Shown here one piece after another: positions 15,589 to 23,331 of a stretch of DNA of 25,816 nt. The stretch covers positions 1 to 25,816 of the forward strand of contig JAFPXU010000152.1 of the NCBI GenBank assembly GCA_017394605.1, read 5' to 3'. A program made the translations under genes and the position numbers. Below the pieces are notes generated by a model. It had not been told where the DNA came from. It ran no database searches and worked only from the letters and a program-made list of their open reading frames with translations. Every line of letters starts with the position of its first letter. Position 1 is the stretch's first letter. The DNA comes from Clostridia bacterium (GTDB lineage: Bacteria; Bacillota_A; Clostridia; Christensenellales; CAG-138).

Positions 15589-16935
15589 TTACTCCTCCAT
15601 ATGTCCTTTCGCACGGATGACTTCAATTACTTCATCCACGTATTTCTCGCATATCTCGTCCGAACCGGCTTCCACCATGACGCGGATCACAGGCTCGGTT
15701 CCGCTTTCGCGGACCAGAATCCTTCCGTCGTCGCCGAGTTTTTTCGCGACACGCTGAACTGCCTGCTGCACGTCCGGATCGTTCTGCGCATCCGGTTTGC
15801 TCTTGACGCGTACGTTCTTCAGAACCTGCGGATAGAATACGACCGGCGCCGCAAGCTCGCTCAGAGGCTTCTCCTTTGCAAGCATGACTTCCATGATCTT
15901 GAGACTTGTCAAAATACCGTCGCCGGTGGTCTCATACTTGGAGAAAATGATGTGTCCGCTCTGCTCGCCTCCGATCCGGTTGCCCGTCTCCACCATGTTC
16001 TCATAGACGTATTTATCGCCCACCTTAGTCTTATCATATTCAATTCCAACCTTGTCCAGCGCTTTGTAAAGTCCGAAGTTGGACATGACCGTCGTGACAA
16101 CCTTGTTGTTCAGAAGCTTTCCGCGCTCCTTCATGTACAGGCCGTAGATATACAGGATATGGTCACCCGTGACGACATTTCCCTTCTCATCCACGCAAAG
16201 GCAGCGATCCGCATCTCCGTCGTACGCGAACCCGACGTCAAGCCGGTTCTCCAGCACGAATTTCTGCAGTTTCTGAATGTGCGTGCTGCCGCAGTCCGTA
16301 TTGATATTGTAACCATCCGGCTCGTTGTTAATCACGTAGGTCTTCGCTCCGAGCGCTTCAAATACGCTCTTGGCAATGGACCATGCAGCGCCGTTTGCAA
16401 CATCCAGACCGACCTTCATGTCCTTGAAGCCATACTTGGACATGGAGATCAGGTGGCCGATATAACGATTCCGTCCCGAAACATAGTCCACCGTCCGTCC
16501 GACCTGCCTTGTGGCAAGCGGGATATCCAGTCCGCCGTCAATATACGCTTCGACCTTCAGGATTGTCTCTTCGTCCATCTTTTCCCCATTTCCGTTCAGC
16601 AGCTTGATGCCGTTGTCGTAATAGGGGTTATGGGAGGCGGAAATCATGATGCCGCAGTCAAAGTCGTCGACTCTCGTGATGTATGCCACGGAAGGGGTCG
16701 TCGTCACGTGCATGATATACGCGTCCGCGCCGGAAGCCATAAGACCCGTGCAGAGCGCGTACTCAAACATGTAACTGGATCTTCTCGTGTCCTTGCCGAT
16801 CAGGATCTTGGCTTTCCTGTTCAGGCGTTCGCCGAAATACCAGCCGAGGTAACGGCCGATCTTGATGGCGTGTTCATAAGTCAGGTTTTTATTCGCTTCC
16901 CCGCGGAAGCCGTCTGTACCAAAATATTTACCCAT
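15589..16935 (-). CDS. glmM: Phosphoglucosamine mutase
   Basis: A 448-residue alpha-D-phosphohexomutase converting glucosamine-6-phosphate to glucosamine-1-phosphate for UDP-GlcNAc and peptidoglycan. It opens MGKYFGTDGFRGEAN. The phosphoserine nucleophile is S101 in MISASHNPYYDNG, the Mg2+ loop is YDGDADRC, and the sugar-binding loop GEQSGHI is present. The C-terminal phosphate-binding loop is RESGTEPVIRVM. Length is standard. GGAGG lies 8 nt before ATG, and only 2 nt separate it from the upstream gene's stop, so it is firmly in the operon. It would be repressed by the upstream ribozyme when its own substrate is abundant. Confidence 0.97.
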   Translation of the reverse strand: MGKYFGTDGFRGEANKNLTYEHAIKIGRYLGWYFGERLNRKAKILIGKDTRRSSYMFEYALCTGLMASGADAYIMHVTTTPSVAYITRVDDFDCGIMISASHNPYYDNGIKLLNGNGEKMDEETILKVEAYIDGGLDIPLATRQVGRTVDYVSGRNRYIGHLISMSKYGFKDMKVGLDVANGAAWSIAKSVFEALGAKTYVINNEPDGYNINTDCGSTHIQKLQKFVLENRLDVGFAYDGDADRCLCVDEKGNVVTGDHILYIYGLYMKERGKLLNNKVVTTVMSNFGLYKALDKVGIEYDKTKVGDKYVYENMVETGNRIGGEQSGHIIFSKYETTGDGILTSLKIMEVMLAKEKPLSELAAPVVFYPQVLKNVRVKSKPDAQNDPDVQQAVQRVAKKLGDDGRILVRESGTEPVIRVMVEAGSDEICEKYVDEVIEVIRAKGHMEE

Positions 16936-16937
16936 GT

Positions 16938-17600
16938 TCAGTCCTCCGTCTTTTTAACGACCGTACCGTTGTTCTTCCAGATGCTCTGTTCCGGGACCAC
17001 GCCGCGGACGCAGCTAGTGGGGTACACGTTGCTGTGACGGCCGATCACCGTGCCGGGATTCAGCACCGAATTGCATCCGACCTCGACGAAGTCGCCCAGC
17101 ATGGCGCCAAACTTCTTGATCCCCGTTTCGATTTGCTCTTCGCCGTTATGAACGACAACAAGCTTTTTGTCGGATTTCACGTTCGAGGTAATGGAACCCG
17201 CTCCCATATGGGACCGGTAGCCCAGAATCGAATCTCCCACGTAATTGTAATGCGGCGTCTGGACGTTATCGAACAGGATGACGTTTTTAAGCTCGACCGA
17301 GTTTCCGACAACGCAGTTCGCGCCGACCAGCGCGCTGCCGCGGATAAACGCGCAGTGCCTGACTTCCGTCTCCGGTCCGATGATGCACGGAGCGCCGAGA
17401 TAGGCGGACTGGAACACTTTCGCGGTCCGGTGGACCCAGACATGTTCTGAAACCTCTTCGTAATCCGGTCCGAGCGTCGAACCGAGCGCTAGGATGAACT
17501 CCTTGATCCCCTTCAGGGCTTCCCATGGATATGTGAATTGACTGAGATAGTCTTTTGCCGCCGTATGATCGAGATCATACAGGTCTTTGATGGCATACAT
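16938..17600 (-). CDS. GlmU-like left-handed beta-helix protein (putative GlcN-1-P acetyltransferase)
   Basis: A 220-residue protein that is probably annotated elsewhere as UDP-N-acetylglucosamine pyrophosphorylase. It resembles only the C-terminal part of GlmU-type enzymes and has no nucleotidyltransferase (GxGxRM) domain. After an N-terminal helical section (1-45), hexapeptide-type repeats form a left-handed beta-helix: WVHRTAKVFQSAYLGAPCII, FIRGSALVGANCVVGNSVEL, HYNYVGDSILGYRSHMGAGS and GDFVEVGCNSVLNPGTVIGR. The phrase KNVILFDNVQTPHYNYVGDS is GlmU-like. The start is ATG 17600 (MYAIKDLYDLD), with GGAGG 9 nt upstream; longer frames enter the ribozyme. As first gene of the glmM-nagB operon it likely acetylates glucosamine-1-phosphate or handles a related sugar phosphate. 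The uridylyl step would need another protein. Confidence 0.85.
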   Translation of the reverse strand: MYAIKDLYDLDHTAAKDYLSQFTYPWEALKGIKEFILALGSTLGPDYEEVSEHVWVHRTAKVFQSAYLGAPCIIGPETEVRHCAFIRGSALVGANCVVGNSVELKNVILFDNVQTPHYNYVGDSILGYRSHMGAGSITSNVKSDKKLVVVHNGEEQIETGIKKFGAMLGDFVEVGCNSVLNPGTVIGRHSNVYPTSCVRGVVPEQSIWKNNGTVVKKTED

Positions 17601-17667
17601 AGAATTATTCCTCCGTAGTATCATTTCTGCGGCCTGCCTTTGAGGCTGCGCCTCTTTCAGACCACTC

Positions 17668-17810
17668 GCCGCGACATCGGGAATCATCTCTGTTACAGTG
17701 TTGATTCTGCTTTTTGCCGATCCCCTCACGACCCGTCGCATACCCGCGGCAGCACCCGCCGAATCTTTCGATTACTGCCGACCTCGTCAACCGTTTCCGG
17801 TCCAGGCGCT
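17668..17810 (-). ncRNA. glmS ribozyme (glucosamine-6-phosphate-activated self-cleaving riboswitch)
   Basis: A leader RNA for the minus-strand operon. The 5' AGCGCCTGGACC (17799-17810) gives a predicted cleavage between A (17810) and G (17809). P1 is ACCG-GAAA-CGGT (17790-17801). The invariant TTGACGAGG is at 17782-17790. P2 pairs CGGCAG (17775-17780) with CTGCCG (17747-17752), enclosing AATCGAAAGATTCGGCGGGT and a final G (17753-17773), nearly identical to known glmS cores. Pseudoknot P3.1 pairs GCGAC (17735-17739) with GTCGC (17671-17675). P4 pairs GGGGATC (17719-17725) with GATTCCC (17679-17685). Only P3 is weak. The 3' end is about 70 nt before the first start codon. In B. subtilis-type systems GlcN6P acts as cofactor, and cleavage exposes the mRNA to RNase J. 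Here the downstream genes are not glmS. Confidence 0.93.
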
Positions 17811-17894
17811 AATCCCGGAACCCTTCTTCTCCTTCCGTCCGTTCCGCGATTTTATCCGCTGCACGAATCCTTCTCCGGTTTTGACCCGGGAAGA

Positions 17895-17924
17895 ATTATA
17901 TACAACAAATTATTTTATCACGGA
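17895..17924 (-). promoter_or_regulatory. Candidate promoter of the ribozyme-led amino-sugar operon
   Basis: A perfect minus-strand TATAAT (17895-17900) in an AT-rich block. The -35 is poor (TCCGTG at 17919-17924). Start near 17888 would place about 78 nt before the ribozyme cleavage site. No better candidate is visible upstream. Confidence 0.45.
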
Positions 17925-17993
17925 AACGCCTCGGAATAAATATCTTATTTCAGACGGCCGGATGCTCGGCACGGAAGATAAGCGTTCGGGCGG

Positions 17994-18022
17994 TTGAGCG
18001 GAGAACCGTTTCGTGGTACGCT
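17994..18022 (+). promoter_or_regulatory. Candidate promoter of the deoxyribosyltransferase gene
   Basis: TTGAGC (17994-17999), 17-nt spacer, then TGG-TACGCT (-10 at 18017-18022) with an extended -10 TG. The -10 itself matches poorly. Start would be near 18029. Confidence 0.35.
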
Positions 18023-18037
18023 TTAGAGGGTCGTTTC

Positions 18038-18061
18038 GGACAGATCTGTCCGGATCCGGCC
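18038..18061. repeat. Two adjoining perfect palindromes in the deoxyribosyltransferase leader
   Basis: GGACAGATCTGTCC (18038-18051) and CCGGATCCGG (18050-18059) are each fully palindromic and overlap by 2 nt, with CCGG again at 18058-18061. They lie between the candidate promoter and the RBS, where a repressor dimer could bind or an RNA hairpin could form. Confidence 0.5.
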
Positions 18062-18088
18062 GGAAATGCATCTCCCGGAGGAATGAAA

Positions 18089-18508
18089 ATGAAGATCTAT
18101 ATAGCTGCTCCCCTGTTCTGCGAGGGAGAGCGTGCGTTCAATCTGAAAGTCGACGAGATCGTCCGCGGCTGCGGGCATGAAACATTTCTTCCGCAGCGGG
18201 AAGGCGGTGTTGTCTCCGAGCTTCCGGACATGATCGAAGGCATCCCGAAGCGCAAATATCTGTTTCTGCTGGATTGTGCGCACATGGACTGGTGCGACGC
18301 GGTCCTGTTCCTGATGGACGGGAGAGTGCCGGACGACGGCGCATGCTTCGAGCTGGGATACTGCTACGCAAAGGGAAAGCGCTGTATCGGATACAAGACG
18401 GACGCGCGCTCATTTATCGACGGATATGACAACGTCATGCTCTGCGGCGCTCCGGAAGTCATCCTGCGTACAGAAGAGGAATTGAAAGACTATCTCCTCA
18501 AACTGTAG
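18089..18508 (+). CDS. Nucleoside 2-deoxyribosyltransferase family protein
   Basis: A 139-residue member of the family that moves deoxyribose between nucleobases (or hydrolyses deoxynucleotides) in purine/pyrimidine salvage. MKIYIAAPLFCEGER is the usual opening (KIYLAGPLF). CDAVLFLMDGRVPDDGACFE carries the active-site acidic residues, with the nucleophile probably E88 in FELGYCYAKGK. I prefer ATG 18089 to ATG 18083, because GGAGG (18077-18081) is only 1 nt from the first and 7 nt from the second. It is a single-gene unit with its own terminator, transcribed divergently from the amino-sugar operon. Confidence 0.88.
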   Translation: MKIYIAAPLFCEGERAFNLKVDEIVRGCGHETFLPQREGGVVSELPDMIEGIPKRKYLFLLDCAHMDWCDAVLFLMDGRVPDDGACFELGYCYAKGKRCIGYKTDARSFIDGYDNVMLCGAPEVILRTEEELKDYLLKL

Positions 18509-18540
18509 AATGCGCCGAAACAACAGACAGATGGAGGCAG

Positions 18541-18573
18541 GCGGCGGGTTCGGAACGGGACCCGCCGCTTTTT
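18541..18573 (+). terminator. Terminator of the deoxyribosyltransferase gene
   Basis: GCGGCGGGT (18541-18549) pairs perfectly with ACCCGCCGC (18560-18568), 10-nt loop, followed by TTTTT (18569-18573). It is a textbook intrinsic terminator about 30 nt after the stop. Confidence 0.92.
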
Positions 18574-18589
18574 CTGACCGTATGCCAAT

Positions 18590-18632
18590 AAAAAAACACG
18601 CTGTACCGGCTGCAGGGCAGCAGGCAGGCGTG
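18590..18632 (-). terminator. Probable terminator of the LytTR gene
   Basis: On the minus strand CACGC (18628-18632) pairs with GCGTG (18597-18601), with an inner GCTGC-CCT-GCAGC hairpin between them, then seven T (18590-18596). The outer stem is short. Confidence 0.55.
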
Positions 18633-18671
18633 CAATCAATGCCTTGTATCCCGGAATCTCCGGGCTCTATC

Positions 18672-19391
18672 TCATTCCTGAATGAAAAAGCCGTTCCCAA
18701 GCTTTTTCAGTTCCGCGCGGTAACTCCTCGAGACCGGGATCCTGTTCCCGTCTTCCGTCACGAGTTCTTTGGCGCTTCCCTCGCTAATGTGCATCGTGTT
18801 AACCCAGTAACTCTGATGGCAGCGCAGAAAATGCGGATTGCCGACTCTCGAAACAATGCTCAGCGGATGCTCTACCGTAACATATTTCCCGTTCAGCGTA
18901 TGAATGACGGTAGAACGTCCCATCCGCTCGAGACTGACGATCTCATCCGTGTTGAACCGCACCATTTTGGTATGGATCTTTACAAAAATATGGTTCCGCT
19001 CGGCTTTTTCCCGTCTGACGCGGATCTTATCGACCGTGCGGCAAAGCGCGTCCGGGAAATACTCCTCCATCTGCTCCTTCAGCATGAAGCAATCGTGCGA
19101 GACGGCATAAACATCCGTCATATGCGCGGGACTGTCAGCAAGGAACAGGATTCCGCAATCCGGCGCCAGCCGGTTGAGTTCTCCCGCGGTTTCGATCCCC
19201 TCCGCCGACGCGTCCAGCGTCAGCACCGCGATGTCCGGCATGAAAACGCGTTTTTCAACCTTTCGGACCAGGTCTCTATAATCCTGAATCCGGGCGAACG
19301 TGTGCGGTATCTCGCCCAGTATCCGTTCCATTTTCCCGACCGTATCCGAAATTGCTTCCCCGTCACGGTCAACGACAACAACAACGAGCAT
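18672..19391 (-). CDS. LytTR-family response-regulator-like transcription factor
   Basis: A 239-residue AgrA/LytR-type regulator. Residues 1-115 look like a receiver domain with D60 (VLTLDAS) at the phospho-acceptor position. The usual acidic pair is VVVDRDG (D8, D10) rather than adjacent aspartates, so phosphorylation may be altered. Residues about 130-235 are a LytTR DNA-binding domain: FVKIHTKMVRFNTDEIVSLE, VEHPLSIVSRV, FLRCHQSYWVNT and IPVSRSYRAELKK. ATG at 19391 is preceded by AAAGGGGGA. No histidine kinase is adjacent, so its input is unknown. It is transcribed alone between a good promoter and a probable terminator. Confidence 0.9.
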   Translation of the reverse strand: MLVVVVVDRDGEAISDTVGKMERILGEIPHTFARIQDYRDLVRKVEKRVFMPDIAVLTLDASAEGIETAGELNRLAPDCGILFLADSPAHMTDVYAVSHDCFMLKEQMEEYFPDALCRTVDKIRVRREKAERNHIFVKIHTKMVRFNTDEIVSLERMGRSTVIHTLNGKYVTVEHPLSIVSRVGNPHFLRCHQSYWVNTMHISEGSAKELVTEDGNRIPVSRSYRAELKKLGNGFFIQE

Positions 19392-19474
19392 ACCGGATTA
19401 ATCCCCCTTTAATCTGAGTATCGGACTCGTGTAAAAAAAATCGGCAATTGGAAACAAAGCCGTCGTTAATAAAT

Positions 19475-19503
19475 AATATAGTGTATTCTGAAAAAGGTTG
19501 CAA
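19475..19503 (-). promoter_or_regulatory. Promoter of the LytTR gene
   Basis: Minus-strand TTGCAA (19498-19503), 17-nt spacer, TATATT (19475-19480). The leader to the ATG at 19391 would be about 75 nt. Confidence 0.6.
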
Positions 19504-19549
19504 GAATACTGACAAAACAGTCCGTTTTTTGTAACAAGAATCATTTCCG

Positions 19550-19578
19550 CACGGACCGTCCTCATCCTGCCGGGCGGG
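19550..19578 (+). terminator. Hairpin with T-run in the LytTR-plsY gap
   Basis: On the plus strand CCGTCC (19556-19561) can pair with GGGCGG (19572-19577 region), followed soon by TTTTTT. No plus-strand gene precedes it. It may serve the plsY operon only as an inverted-repeat structure. Assignment is tentative. Confidence 0.2.
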
Positions 19579-19632
19579 CGTTTTTTGTATCCGGACAGGT
19601 ATACGCGGATAATCCTGCCCGCCGGACTCTTT

Positions 19633-20253
19633 CTACATCTTCACCCCTTTGATGACGAGCTTCGGCTCTTCGCCGCGGATCAGGCGGCGGATATTGTCCT
19701 TATGCCGGAAGACCATAAAGGAATAGAGAAGCACCGCGAAGATCACGAGCGCGGTATTGTTCCATCTGAAGATCAGTACGAGGATCACGAATACAAGACC
19801 GCCGAGCAGAGAGCTCAGGGAAACGCGCTTCCAGATAAGGAACGCGACAGCGGCGGTCACCGTCACGCAAAGTCCAGCAAGCGGATAAACCATCCAGGTA
19901 AACGCAAGAAGAGAGGCAGCGCCCTTTCCGCCCTTGAACTCCGCGAAGACCGGATAGCAGTGACCGATCACGGTGCACGCTCCGGCGATATATCCTCCCA
20001 GCGTGCCCATGAGCGCGCGGCCGATCAGGACGGAAGCAACCATCTTCAGAAGGTCGCCGATAAATGTCAGCGTGCCCGGTGACGTGCCGTAAACCCGCAG
20101 CATGTTCGTCGTTCCTGCGTTATGGCTTCCGTAATGACGGATGTCCTGCCGGTACTGCAGTTTGCTGACGATCACCGCGGACTGGAGATTCCCAAGGAGA
20201 TATCCGACCACGGCGCAGATCAGCGCCAGAAGAAAAGAAAACCTGTAAGTCAC
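19633..20253 (-). CDS. plsY: Acyl-phosphate:glycerol-3-phosphate acyltransferase
   Basis: A 206-residue integral membrane enzyme that makes lysophosphatidic acid, the first step of phospholipid synthesis. The three PlsY motifs are present: GYLLGNLQSAVIVSK and HYGSHNAGTTNMLRVYG (motif 1), HCYPVFAEFKGGKGAAS (motif 2), and FRHKDNIRRLIRGEEPK (motif 3). About five to seven hydrophobic helices fit the family. The start is GTG at 20253, with GGAGGAGGG 7 nt upstream. It follows der by 3 nt and is the last gene of the DUF512-der-plsY operon. Confidence 0.96.
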   Translation of the reverse strand: MTYRFSFLLALICAVVGYLLGNLQSAVIVSKLQYRQDIRHYGSHNAGTTNMLRVYGTSPGTLTFIGDLLKMVASVLIGRALMGTLGGYIAGACTVIGHCYPVFAEFKGGKGAASLLAFTWMVYPLAGLCVTVTAAVAFLIWKRVSLSSLLGGLVFVILVLIFRWNNTALVIFAVLLYSFMVFRHKDNIRRLIRGEEPKLVIKGVKM

Positions 20254-20256
20254 GGA

Positions 20257-21582
20257 TCAGCCCTCCTCCTTCTTTTTGCTGCGGAAATACAATCTGACCG
20301 GAGTCCCCTCCAGTCCGAAGGACTTTCTGAAATAATTCTCCAGATACCGTTCGTATGAAAAATGCACGAGGTTCGAGTCGTTGACAAACACGATGAATGT
20401 CGGCGGCTGGATGGATGCCTGCGTCGCGTAATACAGTTTCAGGCGTCTGCCCTTATCGGAAGGCGGTTCGACCGCCATGATCGCCTCATTCAGAATGTCG
20501 TTCAGCGTGCCGGTGGTGATTCTTCTGCAACTCTGATCGTATACCTCATTCGCAAGATCCATGATCTTTCCGACCCGCTGTCCCGTCAGAGCGGAAACAA
20601 ACAGCATCGGCGCGTAACTCATAAACGCAAGATCCGCGTAAAGCTTTTTCTTGAACTTGTCCATCGTATACGTGTCTTTTTCGATCAGATCCCATTTGTT
20701 CACCAGCACGACGCTCGGCTTTCCCTCCTCGTGCGCGTATCCCGCGATCCGCACATCCTGCTCGGAAAGCCCCTGTTCCGCGTCGCACACGAACAATACG
20801 ACATCCGCCCTGCGCACCGCTCCGAGGGAACGGATCACGCTGTAGCGTTCGATGCTCTCATCCTCGATGCTGCGTTTTCTGCGGATGCCCGCCGTGTCGA
20901 CAAGCGTATATTCCCTTCCGCCGTAACTGAAGTAGGAATCGATGGAATCCCGCGTCGTTCCCGGAATATCGGATACAATGGAACGCTCCTCGCCCAGCAG
21001 CGCGTTCACGAGGCTGGACTTGCCAACGTTCGGCTTTCCCGCCACCGCAATATTGATGCGCTTGCTCTCCTCTCCGCCCTCAGCTTTCGGAAAGTCGCGC
21101 ACCACTTCGTCCAGAAGATCCCCGAGCCCCAGTCCCTGAGAAGCGGAGATCGTGATCGGAGTCCCGAGGCCGAGCTCGTAGAATTCGTACATGCCTTCCT
21201 CGAACTTCTGGGCGTCGATCTTGTTCACGCCGAGCACGACAGGCTTTTTGCATTTTCTCAGCATGGAAGCGACTTCCTCGTCGGCGGAAGTCATCCCCTC
21301 GCGTCCGTCCACCAGAAACAGGATCACGTCCGCCGTCTCGATCGCCAGTTCCGCCTGACGACGCATCTGCACCGCGATCTTGTCATCGCTTGCCGGCTCG
21401 ATTCCGCCCGTATCGATCAGCGTGAAGGCATAGTCCAACCATTCCGCGTCCGCGTAGATACGGTCGCGGGTAACGCCGGGCGTATCCTCCACGATGGAGA
21501 GCCTGCGCCCGATCAGCCTGTTAAACAGAGTGGATTTGCCGACATTCGGTCTGCCGACGATTGCTACAAGGGGTTTTGTCAT
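20257..21582 (-). CDS. der: Ribosome biogenesis GTPase Der (EngA)
   Basis: A 441-residue tandem GTPase essential for 50S subunit assembly. The first G domain has [21 protein letters not shown] and NKID. The second has [22 protein letters not shown] and NKWD. A C-terminal KH-like domain ends the protein ([20 protein letters not shown]). Length is typical. ATG overlaps the upstream radical-SAM gene as ATGA, with GAGG upstream, so translation is coupled. Confidence 0.98.
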   Translation of the reverse strand: MTKPLVAIVGRPNVGKSTLFNRLIGRRLSIVEDTPGVTRDRIYADAEWLDYAFTLIDTGGIEPASDDKIAVQMRRQAELAIETADVILFLVDGREGMTSADEEVASMLRKCKKPVVLGVNKIDAQKFEEGMYEFYELGLGTPITISASQGLGLGDLLDEVVRDFPKAEGGEESKRINIAVAGKPNVGKSSLVNALLGEERSIVSDIPGTTRDSIDSYFSYGGREYTLVDTAGIRRKRSIEDESIERYSVIRSLGAVRRADVVLFVCDAEQGLSEQDVRIAGYAHEEGKPSVVLVNKWDLIEKDTYTMDKFKKKLYADLAFMSYAPMLFVSALTGQRVGKIMDLANEVYDQSCRRITTGTLNDILNEAIMAVEPPSDKGRRLKLYYATQASIQPPTFIVFVNDSNLVHFSYERYLENYFRKSFGLEGTPVRLYFRSKKKEEG

Positions 21583-22898
21583 ATTGTTTCTTCCTCATCA
21601 AAGAGCAGATCGATCAGTTCGTCGCCGCTTCCGAACGGACGGATCCTGACCGCCAGTTTCTCTTCCAGTTCTTCAAGTGTGATATTGTCCAGAAAAACGT
21701 CCTCCTGTTCGCGCAGCATGTTTGCGGGAATGAGCAGTTCCTCTGTCTTCAGCTTTCCCTTGAGCTGTGTAAGAAGATCGGATCCGGTCACCAGTCCGGC
21801 GACGCAGACATTGCCGCCGAAGAAATCGTTGCGGACGGGATACAGATCCGTCCGGATCCCGTATTCTTCCAGTTTCCGGTATAGATTCCTGAAAAACAGG
21901 TGACAGGACGTTCCCCCCGCAATGGATACGCGCCTCGGTTTGAGAAGCGGAGTCCGGTCGGAGAGCGCCCAGTTGAAGTCATCCTCGAACAGTCTCAGAA
22001 GGCCGACTCCGTTCTCAATCTGACCGAATGCCTCGTATTCCTCGTATCCCGGAAGCGGAACGCCTGCCAGAAGATACCATTCGTCGGACAGAAACGCGAA
22101 TCTGGTCCCCATTTTTCGGAGACATTCGTCCCTGATCTCCGAGACGAGCATGATGACATCCATTGCCTCTTCCGCCGTATACGGGCGCAGCGCGTGAAGT
22201 CCTTCCCGGAACCGGGTCAGTCCTACCGGCACAATTGCCACGGATCCGCAGCCGGGATACAGGCTCTTCAGGTCTTCCAGCGTCTGCATCAGAACGGGAC
22301 CGTCGTTCATGCCAGGGCATAGCACCACCTGGATATGAAACCGGATTCCCGCGTCGCGCAGCTTTTTCAGCCGCTCCATGATATTCCCGGCAAACCGGTT
22401 GCACATGAGCTTTCTGCGGACTTCCGGATCAGTCGCGTGAACGGAAATATACAGCGGGCTGACCTTCCGCCGGATGATCCGGTCGAGTTCCTCGTCGGAC
22501 ACGTTTGTCAGCGTGATGTAATTTCCCATGATAAAGGACATGCGCCAATCGTCGTCCTTGAAGGAAAGGCTTGGCCGCATTCCTTTCGGCATCTGGTCCA
22601 CAAAGCAGAACACACAACTGTTTCTGCATGTGCGTATCTCGCTCATGAGGGAGGTCTCGAACTGCAGTCCGAGGGGATCCATCGAATCCTTCCGGATCCG
22701 GAACGTTTCGGTCCCTTTGCCCGCGCGCTCCGTCACGACCGTAAGATCCTCGGAAGCGCACAGATACTCGTAATCCACGAGATCGAGCACGGGTTCTCCG
22801 TTGATGGATAAAAGCAGATCGTCCGCGAGGATCCCGGCCTTTTCCGCACAGGATCCGGCGTCAACCGATATGATTTTCTGCTTTCTTTCCATACTCAT
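21579..22898 (-). CDS. DUF512 radical-SAM/PDZ protein
   Basis: A 439-residue protein of the DUF512 family, often annotated as putative FeS-containing oxidoreductase or cyclic-nucleotide-type radical SAM protein; its reaction is unknown. Residues about 8-65 form a PDZ-like domain ([20 protein letters not shown]). The radical-SAM cluster motif is CRNSCVFC (C91, C95, C98), followed by [10 protein letters not shown] and [12 protein letters not shown]. The DUF512 domain is in the C-terminal half, with SDEWYLLAG and the [13 protein letters not shown] block. The family often neighbours der, as here. Two in-frame ATGs (22898, 22892) exist and neither has an SD, which fits a leaderless message from the promoter just upstream. 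Confidence 0.92.
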   Translation of the reverse strand: MSMERKQKIISVDAGSCAEKAGILADDLLLSINGEPVLDLVDYEYLCASEDLTVVTERAGKGTETFRIRKDSMDPLGLQFETSLMSEIRTCRNSCVFCFVDQMPKGMRPSLSFKDDDWRMSFIMGNYITLTNVSDEELDRIIRRKVSPLYISVHATDPEVRRKLMCNRFAGNIMERLKKLRDAGIRFHIQVVLCPGMNDGPVLMQTLEDLKSLYPGCGSVAIVPVGLTRFREGLHALRPYTAEEAMDVIMLVSEIRDECLRKMGTRFAFLSDEWYLLAGVPLPGYEEYEAFGQIENGVGLLRLFEDDFNWALSDRTPLLKPRRVSIAGGTSCHLFFRNLYRKLEEYGIRTDLYPVRNDFFGGNVCVAGLVTGSDLLTQLKGKLKTEELLIPANMLREQEDVFLDNITLEELEEKLAVRIRPFGSGDELIDLLFDEEETI

Positions 22899-22907
22899 AG
22901 CAATTTC

Positions 22908-22936
22908 AGTATATCAGCGGAACGGAGAAAAGACAA
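22908..22936 (-). promoter_or_regulatory. Promoter of the DUF512-der-plsY operon, giving a near-leaderless mRNA
   Basis: Minus-strand TTGTCT (22931-22936), 17-nt spacer, TATACT (22908-22913). Only nine bases separate the -10 box from the ATG at 22898, so the start would fall at about position -3 to +1 of the gene. Confidence 0.6.
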
Positions 22937-23018
22937 TTCAAGGCGCCGAAAGGGGGCCCCGTTATGAGTTTCCAGAAGTATGTCCGCTGTTCGGTTCCTT
23001 TTCTGTGAGTCGCTTTTG

Positions 23019-23027
23019 TGGTAAGAT
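23019..23027 (+). promoter_or_regulatory. Extended -10 promoter of the DUF896 gene
   Basis: TGG-TAAGAT (23019-23027) is an extended -10 element without a clear -35. Start near 23034 leaves about 26 nt before the ATG at 23060. Confidence 0.45.
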
Positions 23028-23059
23028 ACGGTCAGAATCCATCGAAAAGGAAAAACGTT

Positions 23060-23287
23060 ATGGCAATTACGGATACTGAAATCAAACGGATCAACGAACT
23101 CGCAAGGAAATCCCGCACGCCGGAGGGGCTTACTGAAGAGGAAAAAGCCGAGCAGGCAGCGCTTCGCGCGGCGTATGTTGCCGCGTTCAGAGAGTCGCTG
23201 AAAAGCGCGCTGGACTCCACCGTGATCCAGGAGCCGGACGGCACCCGCCACAGACTGACGCAGAAAGAGGATCCCGTCGTTCACTGA
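23060..23287 (+). CDS. DUF896 (YnzC-type) small protein
   Basis: A 75-residue protein of the UPF0291/DUF896 family, found throughout Firmicutes, whose role is unknown (the B. subtilis member YnzC lies in the SOS-regulated lexA neighbourhood). The family hallmark is an N-terminal two-helix hairpin: EIKRINELARKSRTPEGLTE, then EEKAEQAALRAAYVAAFRES. It continues into LKSALDSTVIQEPDG. Start at ATG 23060 (MAITDTEIKRIN), with AAAAGG upstream; an in-frame ATG at 23018 lies in the promoter region. The gene stands alone, convergent with groEL. Confidence 0.93.
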   Translation: MAITDTEIKRINELARKSRTPEGLTEEEKAEQAALRAAYVAAFRESLKSALDSTVIQEPDGTRHRLTQKEDPVVH

Positions 23288-23331
23288 ATCACGGGGCAAA
23301 TATCAGACCGGGGAAACCTTTCAACCGATAA

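Noticed and set aside
17601..17741. The N-terminal extension of the beta-helix gene up to 17741
   Set aside because: The extra residues are translated from the glmS ribozyme; a strong RBS marks the ATG at 17600.
19555..19640. GC-rich inverted repeats after plsY as a classical terminator of that operon
   Set aside because: On the minus strand the best stem (TCCGG/CAGG with CCTG/CCGGA) is followed by A-rich sequence, not a T-run, so I could not assign it.
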